This document shows positions 48,336 to 60,265 of a DNA stretch of 64,000 bases, piece by piece (position 1 is the stretch's first letter; every line of letters starts with the position of its first letter). The position numbers and the translations under genes are program-made. This stretch comes from Paragonimus westermani. Taxonomy: Eukaryota > Platyhelminthes > Trematoda > Plagiorchiida > Troglotrematidae. The notes beneath the pieces are model-generated. The model did no database searches. It was not told the DNA's origin and worked only from the letters and a program-made list of their open reading frames with translations. The stretch is taken from positions 32,699 through 96,698 of the forward strand of contig QNGE01003002.1 in NCBI GenBank assembly GCA_008508345.1, read 5' to 3'.

Positions 48336-48622
48336 TAGGGACGGTTGATAAGACAGCCGTTCAGGCTAGGTTGGAGGTCAATGGGAGCTTGGAGTACAGT
48401 TTGATTGACACTGGAGCTGCGATTTCGTTGACTGGGTCGAGGACAGGAAAGATTGTGCTGCCGTGTGCGATGGTAGTCCGAACGGTCAGTGGGTTTATTC
48501 TCAAAGTTGATGGTCTGGCAGAATATGGTGTTCCAATCGATGACCACGTAGCCAAACCACCTCTGTGCCATTCGCGTTCTCGGTTCACAGCAGCAGTATA
48601 TTCGTCTGAATTAAGGCGTTAA
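48257..48622 (+). pseudogene. Retropepsin-like aspartic protease fragment
   Basis: The frame carries VNGSLEYSLIDTGAAISLTG, with the active-site DTGA at residues 51-54 and the hydrophobic strand before it, the standard retroviral-type protease entry. The second half of the fold is weakly recognisable. It lies after the Gag knuckle in another frame. No RT follows. It is a truncated remnant. Confidence 0.65.
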
Positions 48623-48740
48623 TTGTTTCTGCGGAAGGAATTTCTCCTGATACTTTAACAGCACCACCCACTACTGCATGTATCGAGCGCGTACGGCAGA
48701 CTTTTGCAAAATGAAGAAGTCTGCGAGGGAAACGTAACAA

Positions 48741-49760
48741 CTATGCGACCATTTTATCCTGGGTTTGTGTGCACGACCATGGAGGTTTCAATGTTTTGGC
48801 TAACTGTTTTTGGGCCCACAGTAGTGGCGACTGTATTCGGTTTGCGATGGCCTCTGCAAATGATAATATACTATCTTTGACCCCCTTAAATTGCATCCCA
48901 CATATTCGGTAGACTGGCTTAAGCGAATCGGTAGGACCGATCAGGTAGTTTGACTCGATAAAATGCGGGACGACCGCAGACGAACATGGCCTTATCGATC
49001 CTCGGGTGTTATTCACATCAATTGGTGCTCCAGATTGCGTTCCGACAATCACAGTGTTATGCGGCTTATGTGCTTGTTCTACAAGAACAAACGAAACAGT
49101 AAACACAGAAAGAGGCGGCATGAACAGGCAGTATGTCTTTCAACTCGGAGCGCAATACTGACGTGGAAGTAAACTGAACGCATAGTTGAGCTGCGAAGTG
49201 TGTTTTGCTGATTGCTACACTAAGTTTCCTGGTTACACCTTCAGCGATACCATCACCATTGAAGGGCAAGGAAATATAAACAGACTTTTTGTTTGCAGTT
49301 TGTGGTTTATCCACCTTAAGGCTTATTAGCAGTTTTATGAATTAACTGCTCCGTATAGCCATTTCCAACGAGTGTAATAATTATGGATTGTCTTTCCTGT
49401 TCAGTGGTGTTGCTTGAACATATTTTCGTGGTCCTGTCTATAGCTATGACTATGAAATCATCTACATGCGCTAACCATACAGAAAGACTTGTCAATTGTT
49501 CAACTTTTTCATTCGTCCTTGCCATTTACATTTGCAGCCACCAGTTGCTCTTTCTTTGAATGCAGTTGTGCGAACTGCCCTTCAAACTAAACAGTAGAAA
49601 AGTCGTAGTGGTTACGCTAAATACACCACCCTGTTGACAATAGTGGAGCATGAAACGTTTCAGAACGACTGAGCTGCTGACCGCCCCCATCTCCGTAGAC
49701 GGGCTGTTATCCCATCGGGATTGGCGGAACATTGTATGATCAAAGTCAAAACGCATGCGC
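48741..49760 (-). pseudogene. Decayed Penelope-like element
   Basis: On the minus strand, LAHVDDFIVIA (motif C region, near 49465) is followed by NGYTEQLIHKTANKP, the linker KKSVYISLPFNGD and TRKLSVAI (near 49290-49220), then VYCFVCSC (start of the GIY-YIG-type domain, near 49085) and the C-terminal SFAEAIANRIQSP...QKQLAKTLKPPW (near 48870-48780). These align in order with the elements at 1.9-2.95 kb and 19.4-21.2 kb. Stops and frameshifts separate the blocks. RT motifs before motif C are only faintly visible (49500-49760). Confidence 0.8.
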
Positions 49761-50350
49761 TATTAAAGGATGCATACCTCGTCAAAAGCTATTGTAGAAA
49801 ATGATCCAGCGTCAGTGTCACATTGAGGTCCGAGATGGATGAAACTTTAGGAGAAACCAGTAGCTGGGCATGAGCATACATGTGTTTTTGTGCGCGAGCT
49901 AACAAGGTAACCTTATCGGATAGTAATAATCGTTGATAAATGACTCTGCAGATCTGTAGGCTGGTTAGCTTCAGGAGGGCATACGGGCATACAGAATTCA
50001 GTACGCCTTTCGGTATAGCAGATTCACTAGTTCTCGTGTCCGCGATAGAAGTACGCTGTACTTGAGAGCCAAATGTTAACCGTCTGAGAGGAACTTGTTT
50101 TGTGAGCCAAGACTGTGGATGGCACAAGGATGATTTTATCTGGAACCAACACACAGGTTATGCGTTTCAGCAGGACCACAAAAAAACACTCATCTGCGTA
50201 CGACAGTGATCTCAGAACGTCACGGTTACCACAGAAGCCAATGCTCAGTTGCTTTGTGTAGCAGGAACCATTACATGTGATGCTGCACTCCACTGTTCCT
50301 TCTTGTATTTTTCCGAGTCCATTTCGATGTCGAAATTTGTGTTCTTGCCT

Positions 50351-50389
50351 CTACTGGATAGTAGTGGTATGAGTAGTATAGTGCAATCT
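50351..50389 (+). repeat. Dispersed 35-bp repeat, copy 3
   Basis: gtatgagtagtatagtgca matches the blocks at 9981-10015 and 31057-31092. Confidence 0.6.
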
Positions 50390-51084
50390 ATCATCATCAC
50401 TGCAATTGCTTATTTGCCCCCCCCCCGTAGTCACCACTAAGTGTATTGAACTGGCGTCACCGATACAGTCAGTTTAACCTGGCTCTGAGATACGGCACTT
50501 GGATTTCCGAAGAACCCTTCAAATGTGCGCAAACGTGGCAGGGCACAGCATAGAAACGGCAAGCGGGCCGAAGCCACAGCAAGTTAAACATCGATTACCA
50601 GCCCTACAACTCACCGATGAATTGGACTGCTGTCGTCTATGTTGTTGGGAACGCATTGCACGAAACGGACGCAGGGACGATCGTTTTAGATCAGGTGCCG
50701 TCGACCTCCCCGAGGTTATTGCAGCAATGTCGTCAGGTACCTCGCAAATCTTGCGCACCTCTAAAAAGGTCGTTTCTATTCTGTCGAGCATTTTCTATTT
50801 AAGAGAGACGTTGATGATGCTTGCATATAGGCAGTCACTTAGTTGTTTTTCCAACTGATCACCATGATTGTATCTGGTCACTTGTTTGTGCAACTGTTGG
50901 ATGATCTCTCGGCCTGACATACTTTGTGCTCTAACCAAAGAGTTGCATCTAGCTCTCCCCCGCTAGTCTGGAAATCGAGAGAACGAGGGTGGTCTAAATG
51001 TTATCGAACAGGTGTTTGTTCGGGAAGGCCAGATTCGCCAGCAGGCAGTACACGCCACGCTGAGAACCGGTGTTGCTGGGTCAT

Positions 51085-51117
51085 TGTGATACTCAGAATT
51101 AGGGAGTTCGAATAGCC
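51085..51117 (+). repeat. 33-bp repeat shared with the window's right end
   Basis: tgtgatactcagaattaggg and the following gagttcgaatagcc match 63967-63999 with one difference. The gttcgaat core resembles a pol III B box, so this could be part of a second SINE family. Confidence 0.7.
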
Positions 51118-51271
51118 TTGGGAATCGCACGTGAATTGAAACCTCCCACGCAAATAATAAGAAGACCTGGTACTGGGAGCAGTAAGCAATCGTTATTCAT
51201 AAATTGAGACGCCGAATTTATGGATGTACAACAGTATTGAATAAATCACCGTCTGTCATTGGCTGATCTCA

Positions 51272-52095
51272 TCAGCACATGCAACACCATAAACTGTATG
51301 TTAATTGTTGGAATACGGACCAGATGAATTGGCGAATAACGGGAGGCACAACACTGAGACCGTTCGTCCAATTCTGATGTATCATTAACGCGATATTTGG
51401 ATTGGCCGTTTGTCTGATCTTCTGTTGTGTCGGGGTTTGGATAAGCGATGAATCGAATAGATTTCCACCACAGTCATTTTTGTCGTTTTTTCGGGTGCTG
51501 CACCACAACTCGAAAGGTGTGTCTTGTGACTGATAGATGCAACAGCCAAGTTGATTTGCTACACTGTTCTTTATGAAAGGAAGTTTTGTGAATGTAGCTT
51601 TCCATTCAGCTTTGACCGTTACTTGATGCACGACATTGGCTGTCCTTTATGAAGTGATAAACTTCTCCGGATTACCGTTTCCATTTCCGCACCTTAAGAA
51701 CGGAGTTTCTTTGTCCCAGCTGTCAGGCAGCGAACCGGATTTTGTTTTTGTTTGATTGGACCAACTCTGTTACCTTTAGTGTATTGATCTTTACAGGTTC
51801 GTTTACGATATACCGACCTGCTCTGTATGATCTCTCGATATGGGACGTGTGTTGCATAAAAAAATGAAGGATGATTGTTAGCTCAAAGTGTGTTTTTAAA
51901 ATAAGAAGTTTGCCATCAGCATATCGGTGGTAGAAAAGAAGACTCAACAATCGACTGAAGTTGGGGTTCTAGTTTGCCCATGGATGTATCCGCCGACAAT
52001 GTAGTTAAATCGGATCCCGTTACCACTCCATTCGATTGTCGGTACAGCTTATCGTCGAACATGAACTGATCAATGGCCATAGGTCATACATAATT
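51272..52095 (-). pseudogene. Decayed Penelope-like element, third remnant on this strand
   Basis: On the minus strand FMFDDKLYRQSNGVVTG (about 52070-52010) corresponds to the conserved YxQxxGxxMG entry to RT motif B. LFYHRYADG (near 51930) corresponds to the YRRYVDD motif C block, with the catalytic pair damaged. FTKLPFIKNSV (near 51590) matches the linker with LPF-K/G. The blocks lie in different frames, so frameshifts are present. The endonuclease end is not clearly seen. Sequence differences from the 48.7-49.8 kb copy indicate a separate insertion or subfamily. Confidence 0.7.
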
Positions 52096-55000
52096 ATCCT
52101 AGCCGCGTACAAGTGTGTGATCTTATCAGTGTGACCCAAAGTTCAATCAGTGCCCATCCAGGCACAACTAATCGCGTGGAGTCTAGTGGTTGCTTTCATT
52201 GCCATGTGTTAAGAAGCGCGTCCCATGTCACGCTCTGATGAGACCTCCGTACCTGTGTTGACTTAAGAGAGGATTATCGGAGACGACTGTTTCTAACATC
52301 GTCAATTACTTAGTTCATCAGATTTTCATCTCATATTACATTTTGTAGCGAAAAGGTGTTCACTCTTTGCTGTCAAACACGCTGGCTACCGTGCTACGTG
52401 TGAGCTCGCGTTTATGAATCAGAATTCCGGTCCACAACACGCCGCGTGCACTTCGGCCCGATTTGTGTGTGACGAACGCCTTCTGTCGGAGGGTTTCCCG
52501 TCTGCCATTCCTCGTCCGTTGGGCCCATCTCGTTAGGCCGGTCGTTTCCGCTCTGAGTGTCCGTTACATCTGTGGACCAACTTTAGCTAACGTGGACGCA
52601 ACGGGGAATGGCGTTCTTCCAAATTAGGGGTTCCAGCAACAGACCTGTAAAAGGAAGCAACACGAACAAGCATGAGCCAAAGGCTAAGTAAGCCACGTAC
52701 ACGACTTACACAAACGTAAACTGAAACGGCACCAACAACACAGCAGCACATTCTGTTACACATTTCAAATTTAACCCGTGCGCGCTTGCTAGGTTTGGAT
52801 GCACGTTACACAATCTATCTACTGTGGGGTTTGACCGTACTCTACGACCTTGTGAAGATAGTCTTCCGAGTATTGGGATAATCGTGCTCCGATCTAGTCA
52901 CCCATATCATTTTCCTTGCCATTTCTCTTCCGTTGGCCCGATCCAGTTGAGCGATGGCTCATCCGGTCGTCCATGCTATCCCCGATCCGCTCGCTGTGGG
53001 CTTTTGGACGTCTCGTGTCCAGGTATTCCGCCGACAGCTGGAATACTTGAACCTCCGGCTTGGTACTCCACAACAATTTGACTACCACTTAGCATTCATT
53101 CAATCTAGATTCTAGTTAGTTTTGAAGAGTACTCCTGAGCACTAGCTGTTACGGAACCGTGAACGGACTCTTGGAATCCGCTTTGACAGGAGCTTATTTA
53201 GGACTGAGAGGAAGCAAAATTTCTGTGTTCATAGAGTCAGTCTCTGTAAACGGTGTGAAGATTACGTTTTACCATTAGTACTGAGAGTAATTTTGACGGA
53301 AGAAGACATGGTGTTATTCCAACTTACATCACATTAATCTGAACCCTATGCACCCTCATCGTTCGTTCATATATGACGTATGAAGGAAGCATTGGCTTTC
53401 ATTGACGATGAGACAATATGAAGCAGAGTTCTGTCTGTGTTGGAGTGGGCAAGCACAGGAAAAACTTATGCAGTTTCATATCTGTACCACGACCCGCGGG
53501 TGCCGGTTGATGGGAATTTTAGTGTGGTAAATTTGTTCCTACGGCCACTTAAACTAAAACTGGGTTTTTTGTGAATATCCAGCAGGCTTCTGTTCGTCCA
53601 GAAGAGTTGATAGCCAGATCTAAATTCTAGACGGCTCAGGAAAAGCAGATAGTGTTCAGATTGCCTTTTAAAAATGGACACTATTTTTGTATTGAAAATT
53701 ACTTGTTCTGATCATTTGCATAATTTTCCTGTCCACCCTCTTCGTCACCTGTCGCAACAAACATTAGCTACCCAGCGTCTGAGTTGAAATCCCGAACCTT
53801 CTATCTGGCATCCAGTCTTGCAGGTAATTTGCGTGATTAATTGAGTTCGTTCACCATCTCTAGCGTACTAACGATCACACAGGCAGTACAATCTTATGCG
53901 CAATCCGATTCACTGTTCAGAGAGTGTTGAAGTAACCGCGGGGTCGATAGTGTCTACCCCACTTCCACCTTTTGGTTAGGAAGACCCTTCCCGTGAAATA
54001 TGCTGTTGTGTTGCTGCACGCGCCGATCACATACAACGGGTTAATCCATGTGCGACGAATGGGAGTAAGTGAAATCTTGACATCTCATATTATTTAAATG
54101 AAAAATAATGAGCGCTTAACACCGACGACCTGAGAAAAACTATTTTCATAATGTGAAATTGCACTTTTTGATGAGATGCCTAATACTGCATGTGCTTCAG
54201 CCAATCCCGTATCTGCAGATCGGCTGGTTATCTAACAGTATGCATATATGGTATGGGCCGATCAATGAACCAGAAAAGAAAGTCTTCTGTCGTGACATTT
54301 TACAATAAGGATAAATGTGGTGTTTATTCAACAGACAATAAACTGAGGCTTTATAACGGATGACGGACATTGAGTACGTGAAGAGATATATTTGGTATCC
54401 CAGCCTCAAATACGTGGAGTCGTTGTCATAAGTTGTCCCATTAACGACCGAAGCGAGGGAATCCATAATGAACAGTGTGTGGTTAGCACACAACAGAATT
54501 GATTTTAATTATTAAAGGTTTTGCCGATGAAAGCAGGAACCGGAATATGTTCACATCGAAATTGTAAACTCCGACCGACATAATCTGTCGCATTTGTACG
54601 AACGAAGTATACACAGATGCTCCTCACATTCTGCACCCGTATACCGAAGGCGTCAATTTCGTGCATACCACTGTAACACATTTCTCTCTTTGTTCTATTA
54701 TTTCCAGCCGGTCCGTGATTTAAGTAGGATTTGATCCCTGGTTTCTAATGGACGGTTTGCTTACCGCTATTTGTCCCCGCACTCAGTTCGAACACTACAC
54801 CACATGGTGTAACCCATGAGGTATAGTGCAAGCACAACGGGAGTTCAAAAGAAGTAGGAGATAACGATACGGGTAAAGGTGTGTAGCACTTGTTAAATTC
54901 ACCTACTTATTAAAACAATTCTCTATTTTTATTTGCTTCATCTAGGTAAAAAGTTACTTTTCTTCAGCGCACCTCCACTGATGATAATAATAGGCTAACG

Positions 55001-55440
55001 GTTTTTGTTGGCGACTTTTTCAGCAGGTAAAACCTGTCTGATGGCGCTGACCAAAAGACTGCGAGAAGCCAGTCTTTAACCATGTATGCCGGTAAACAGA
55101 CTACCCTTGGATGTTCTGGAGGGAAATAAACCTTGGCCGTCCTACTGACAAGCGGGCGCGTGTGAACGGCAGTTACTGGACAGTGGCATTTGGAGTGGTG
55201 CGGAAACAGTGAAGCCGTCAGCTTTACGGTGTTGAAGGTGTAAACACTAGGCCCTCTTCTGGCTTTTGAAAACCTCATTCGCTGGTGCGAATTACCTTAC
55301 CGTTTCTTAGATAAGACAATGTGATTTGTCCAGGCTCTTTTTGAGGAACCACCCTGGGATAGCCTGGAAATAACACGACGAAGTCCACCTTCCGACCCTT
55401 AGTCATGCAACAGAGCGACGTCCTACCACAGCGGGAATGC
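52096..55440. other. Anonymous DNA, locally CpG-rich
   Basis: 52400-53090 is richer in CpG than its surroundings and holds a diverged direct repeat (52502-52536 and 52917-52951, both around gccatt.ctc.tccgttgg). No coding domain is recognised. A minus-strand tRNA-like string near 54720-54800 is too degraded to call. Confidence 0.35.
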
Positions 55441-55559
55441 CAGGCTGCAGATGTCCGTACATACGCTTTGTTACCCGTTTGCCGGATTGTCCAATCGCTT
55501 CAATCCACTAGGCCTGCTAACCAATGGCTGTGAGATATTGATTTCTCTATTTCTGTCAC

Positions 55560-55880
55560 CCTACCTGGGCCTGGGCGCGAGTGTACGGTCGTACGGTGGT
55601 TGTCTACTGACGATCGATCGATAGACAAACAAGCAATCGGCAGGCTGTCGCTCTTTACGCAGGTCAGTCACACGCTCCTACTCTCTCGTGCACCGATTGG
55701 AACCGTGCGCTGGTCGCCGTCGCTTTTTCGTTCCGGCCTTGACGCGACAGTACGAGCCAGCCTGAACTGAACCGGTGCAGCGGAACGATCGTGCGGAATT
55801 ATCGTCGTTTTACTCAGTCTGAGCAATGTTTTGGTAGCACACTCCGTACCGCATATCCTAACAACGCATGAGTAATCATT
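55560..55880 (+). promoter_or_regulatory. CpG-rich putative promoter or 5' leader
   Basis: CpG dinucleotides are dense here (gcgcgagtgtacggtcgtacgg, then many through 55800), in contrast to the CpG-poor flanks. It lies directly upstream of the best host-gene candidate. No TATA box is evident. A palindromic cgatcgatcgatag sits near 55612. Confidence 0.4.
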
Positions 55881-56552
55881 ATGCGACAGCGCGGATCGAC
55901 TGCTACTGCGTTCTCGCCAGGTCTATACATGGATGCTATCCGCGCCCTAGGATCTACCTCCTCGGCATCTGCAGTGCCACCTCCGACTGAAGCTTCGGTG
56001 GGCCCCAGTTCTACGGACACATTTGCCGTGAGTGATATATCACCAAAACTGATCAGCATTTCCCCTGTGCTTTCTCGTATTCAGTCTCCATTGGCAATAG
56101 TTAATAACTCTGCTCGACTACTTCAGACGCACTCGTCAGACGCTTACGTGTATAGTCGACGAAAATCGACCGACCTATCGGAATCAGATTGTTCTTCCAA
56201 GATAGCTGCACACAACCGCGCCTTTTTAGACGCGAAGCTCCGTAAGAAACACAAAACCAGGCGAGCCGGATTGCACCAGATAAACGGGGACGTCGGTCGA
56301 AGCCTGCATTCGCTTAAAATGACTATTCGGCGAACTAGTCAATCGCACAAAGTTCATCCAAGTGTGTGTACTGTGGTGGATCTGAAGAAGACACATAATG
56401 GATGTAAGGAGGCTCAAATTCCGCTGCGTACCGTACCATCCAGTCCCCTCCCTGCGTCCAGTTGTGCACCTATCGCAAAAAGTCAGACGTACCATTCTCC
56501 GTCCTGTGCCACACCTCCACTTAACTCGTTCCAATCGAACACGAACCAAACG
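55881..56552 (+). CDS. Unknown Ser-rich protein, probable first coding exon of a host gene
   Basis: An ATG at 55881, with an in-frame TGA just upstream (55869), opens 224 codons that end exactly in phase 0 at a good donor (aaacg|gtatgtg; GT at 56553). Without splicing the frame would stop 5 codons later. The predicted N-terminal region is rich in Ser, Thr and Pro. It has a low-complexity stretch (ALGSTSSASAVPPPTEASVG) and a basic cluster (KLRKKHKTRR, about residues 117-126) that could be a nuclear localisation signal. There is no signal peptide or membrane segment. I do not recognise the family. The CpG-rich DNA in front and the splice donor argue for a real gene; downstream exons were not identified, and no intron end can be assigned. 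Confidence 0.5.
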
Positions 56553-57540
56553 GTATGTGGGCACGTTTGAACATTAATCGGATACATTGTTGCTTTGAAA
56601 TAAGGTTAGTTAGTTTCCAGGTTGCTTGGCGCTAATTTCGTCGACCACGAACATCATTCGATCGCAACCCCGGAATGCTGTTATTTGAATTTAACCGGTC
56701 TGGTCCGTTTCACACGCTGGTAGTTCGAGTTAGCCGATTAGGGGGTCGGTTTGAACTCCGACATTCTCGACTGGTAATTGAGTTTGGACAGCCTTGCATT
56801 ACTATTCGTCAAACATAGTTCCGTGTTTCACATGTTGGCAAACTGTGATGTACAGGTTAAAGAGTTATTTGACTTTATCGGCACTCCTTCGGCTCTAACA
56901 TCACGTAGTGTTTCTTACCATGTTTGCCACTTTGTGTGTGCTCAAGTGCATTCACGAACTGGTTAGGAATTGCTACTAATAGATCACCGCAACCTTACAA
57001 ATATCACTTGGAAGAATTTATCATCGTTGTCTGACCTCCCGGGATGCTGGTTAATTATGGTATGCACATTTATTTTGTATTAAGGAATGATCTGAATCGC
57101 GTCAGGATACTCAGAGTGGTTGACAGCATATATTAGACGGATATATTTTCCCGAAGCTTACAGATGTTTCGTACGTATGTGGCATGTTCGATTGGGGTGT
57201 ACAGTTTTAGTATTTACATCACAAACCGTTTACCATCACCTCCCATCCCAACTCACATAGGCTGGCTGTGTTCTGTTAGGATGTCCAACTCCAAACAGGA
57301 GTACTTGACAATGCTGAGGTTCAAACTGGTTACCCTGTTGCTTGTTGTCGACTCGACCGTTAACCTCTCTTTTAGTTCTGCTGATTCCTAGCTGTGACGG
57401 TTAATTGCATGCAAGAAGTAGGAGTTGCGGAAATTGGCTAGGAAGTTTACGAATCTCGAGGTTGCCTTCTTAATGGTCTCAATAAACAATTCACTGGAAG
57501 GTGTTTGTTCATATATGTAATTTTTTGTCATGGTCATTGT
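56553..57540 (+). other. Putative intron of the 55.9-kb gene, or anonymous DNA
   Basis: It begins with the donor gtatgtg. No downstream exon was recognised. A tRNA-like B-box string (ggtttgaactccg) lies near 56749. Confidence 0.3.
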
Positions 57541-57544
57541 GATA

Positions 57545-57860
57545 TAGGCAGGGCTAGGGTGGATGTGGAATGTTGCTCAACTCTGGTGAACGTAACTCAG
57601 TGACAGAAGTTGACATAGTTAATGTTTCTTTTGTGGGAGGTTGAGTACGCGAGCATGAATTGGTCAGTCTTGCTGACAAGATACAGTCAAATAGTGGCGC
57701 TATCAGAAATGTGTTTCTGAGGCTCTGACGGAATCTCCGGTTGATTCTGTTGTCATTCTTGGTTGGTGGATGGATGTGGCTTTCCTTTCCACCGTGGTGA
57801 CTTGTTGGAACTGATCCAACAAAATACAACCCTGTCAGTNGAAGTAGGTACAAAATCATA
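57545..57860 (-). pseudogene. Possible Penelope-like remnant
   Basis: On the minus strand, LTGLYFVGSV is followed by KESHIHPPTKND, RINRRFRQSLRNTF and ELRSPELS, then CLYHN. This parallels the Penelope order TGLY, KPVYMQLPYKGD, TRRLMQAIQRTY, ELSTSHCIYQF. Similarity is weak and residue spacing is shifted. One unknown base (57840) lies inside. Confidence 0.35.
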
Positions 57861-60265
57861 GAAAATGTACAGATGAATGCGACTATCAAAATATCATTTA
57901 TTATAGTCGCTACAGACTAGATCCTATGACACCAATATTGCATGACTGGTTCAATCATCCCACTAAGTTCCCAATTGCGGGCAACTCAACCTTTGATTGT
58001 TGCGGGTAATTGTGTTCACACCGGTACAGACAAACCATTTGCTGAGTGGGTTGCGTGCTTCCTGGCATTCGTGCGCGGACACTGGCTGGGCGACTGGCAC
58101 CTTGACATTACTCGGTTAAAAATGTCGCTTCATTTTGTGCAAGAGCTACGTAACACATCGTTTACAGTTGATCTTCATTAGCACATCTACCGCACTCGTT
58201 TCGACTGCCCTTGGTTGCGTCTTTTTTTGAAATGGAGTCATTTTATCTGGTTCATGTTACTGTTATATGGGAGTGATTGGTTGTCCTCACTCAATTTTTA
58301 TCGGGTTTTCCCTCAACTGTGCCTGGTCGTACAGAACTTTTGGGTTGGATTGTTGAACTCATAGTTCTCAGTTGATAAAATAAATGACAGCCTGCGATAA
58401 TTTGATAGTAGTACTAACGATTACCAGCTCAGTATCCAGCTTGAGTTCCAAAAGAATAAAACCCAAATACGAATCTGCAGTAGACTTTTGAACAAGTTCA
58501 GGGTTGATATGGGTGAAAAACATCGCACGAGCGAAACACCGCCTGAACCTTTTGTAGTTGCACTGTTAGTTGACAAGTAAAACTGCTAACGGTTGCGACT
58601 GTTCGGGCTTGCCGATTTAAACATCTGTAACATCCAATGTTTCCTCACTCCAGTGGACAGGAAACGGTATCCGTTTGATTTACACCTAATTTTTTGGCGT
58701 CGTTTCTATGACAACCGCAGTTGCGACCCATTTGAAGACGAAGTGTTGCTTTCAATCATTCTGCTACGAGGAGTTTGTTAACATGCCAAATACTAGGCCA
58801 CTTGAAGGTGGATCTGGCGGTCACTTAAAACTAGAAAATTGCGTTCGACGTTGTCAGGGTTCGAACTCCCTGTACCGTCCATCCATGTTACCACCCTGCA
58901 TGTGCATGCATACACATACACAACGATCACTCACTGAAGTGACCTTCTCGTTGCGCAGCTGCCGGTTGCAAAGTTCACGTGCGCACCCTGGCTAGCCTGC
59001 CCTGACATGCTTTGTCCTTCTCTCATTGGCTTGTTATTGATTCATCGATCCACCCACTGTAAACTGTTCATTGTTAGATGTAATGCATTTTTCATGCTGG
59101 CTTGACCAGGATACACAGGGTTCCTCTTGCATCGCTTCAGTTCTCACTTCAGTGCGTAGTGTAGACATAACAGTCGCCGGGCTATTTTGACCTCATTTAA
59201 CGACTTAGGTGATCACCGTTTATTGAACAGCGCATTTACAGTACACTCATCTATAGAAGTATTCGTGATTTGAATTTCCAACATTATTGTACTTGTTGCA
59301 GTCGGTATTCCTGTGTATTTACTTTCTTCAGCTGATGAGGTCATACATGCTTTTAATTTTGTCCACGTTTTTTGTGTAACACACCCGTACTACCGAGGTT
59401 TTGTAACACCGCTCAGAGACTGTGATGTGGTTTTCCTTGTACCGTGGTTAACTTACTTCAACTAGAGTATAACTGGCTAACAGGTGATACCTCATCGTCA
59501 GTCTCACCAAATACGGGAAACGAGTTTTTCGTTATTGAATTGGTAGTTGTTCCTGTTGCACTTGTCTACGTAGGCATGAACTGAGGTGAAAAAACGGGAC
59601 CCATTGGGTGCGCGTTGATAACTCAGTTTGCTTGATGAACGCTACACGACTATGATCGCTTTGTATCGGTTGAGCATCAACACCAATTATTGGTATATTG
59701 TTGTCGGTCATGCCGACAAAAGTAGCTTCCAGCTTTTACACTCTACGTTTTTTGCCGTGCGGCATACTACCGTTTTACTTAAAATATCGATCGCTCTTAT
59801 AGAACGCATTCTAACACTAGCCCTAAAGTGACATGCATGTTTCGAGCTCTGACGCACTCAGCATTTGGTGTTGTGTTTGTCAAAGTGGACGATATCTTGT
59901 GAGGGCGGTGTGAAGACAGGTCAGGATGTCAAGAAGTAGGACTGGAAGTAAGCAACAAAGAAGCGATCCATACTTCTGAATATAGAGACTAAAGGCTCTT
60001 TTGAAACGGGTTTCCGCCCAATGGTGATAAGCCCAGTCGTCGTATTGACCTTTGACCACACACAATTTTTGTTGAATGCGTTCCGTTGTGATCATTCCGG
60101 TTTTAGTGTTCACATAATGTACCTTGAATAAGGTGGACGATGACGTAGCAACTAATAAACTAGGTCGAAAAAATGTCGGCTCCACTGTTTTTGTGGGTCC
60201 TGTTTCCATCCCAGCTAGGTGCACACACAGAAACAACGTCTGACTAACCACTGATTAATAGTAGT
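57861..60265. other. Anonymous non-coding DNA
   Basis: No gene is supported. A B-box-like string (ggttcgaactcc) occurs near 58858, within an 18-base inverted pattern (caggg...ccctg), but no clear A box or cloverleaf is present. Confidence 0.4.

Larger units (their letters stand above)
47613..48740 (+). mobile_element. Second LTR retrotransposon, 5' part only, carrying a SINE
   Basis: The order is an LTR-like end with a TATA box (tataaata, 47641-47648) ending in gcaaca (47677-47682), a primer-binding-type string (ttggtgccgtgacc, 47684-47697), a short acidic reading region, a SINE insertion (47767-48054), a Gag zinc knuckle and a retropepsin-type protease. RT and later domains are absent; the sequence gives way to a Penelope-like element near 48740. 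The 5' part of its LTR is missing where the gypsy element ends. The clade is uncertain (gypsy or BEL-like). Confidence 0.65.
49761..51271. other. Anonymous DNA between two Penelope-like remnants
   Basis: It contains the 35-bp repeat copy 3, a poly-C run near 50417 and the 33-bp repeat at 51085-51117. Open frames on both strands at 49789-50293 and 50499-50858 show no domain I can name. More distant Penelope N-terminal debris is possible but not demonstrable by eye. Confidence 0.4.
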
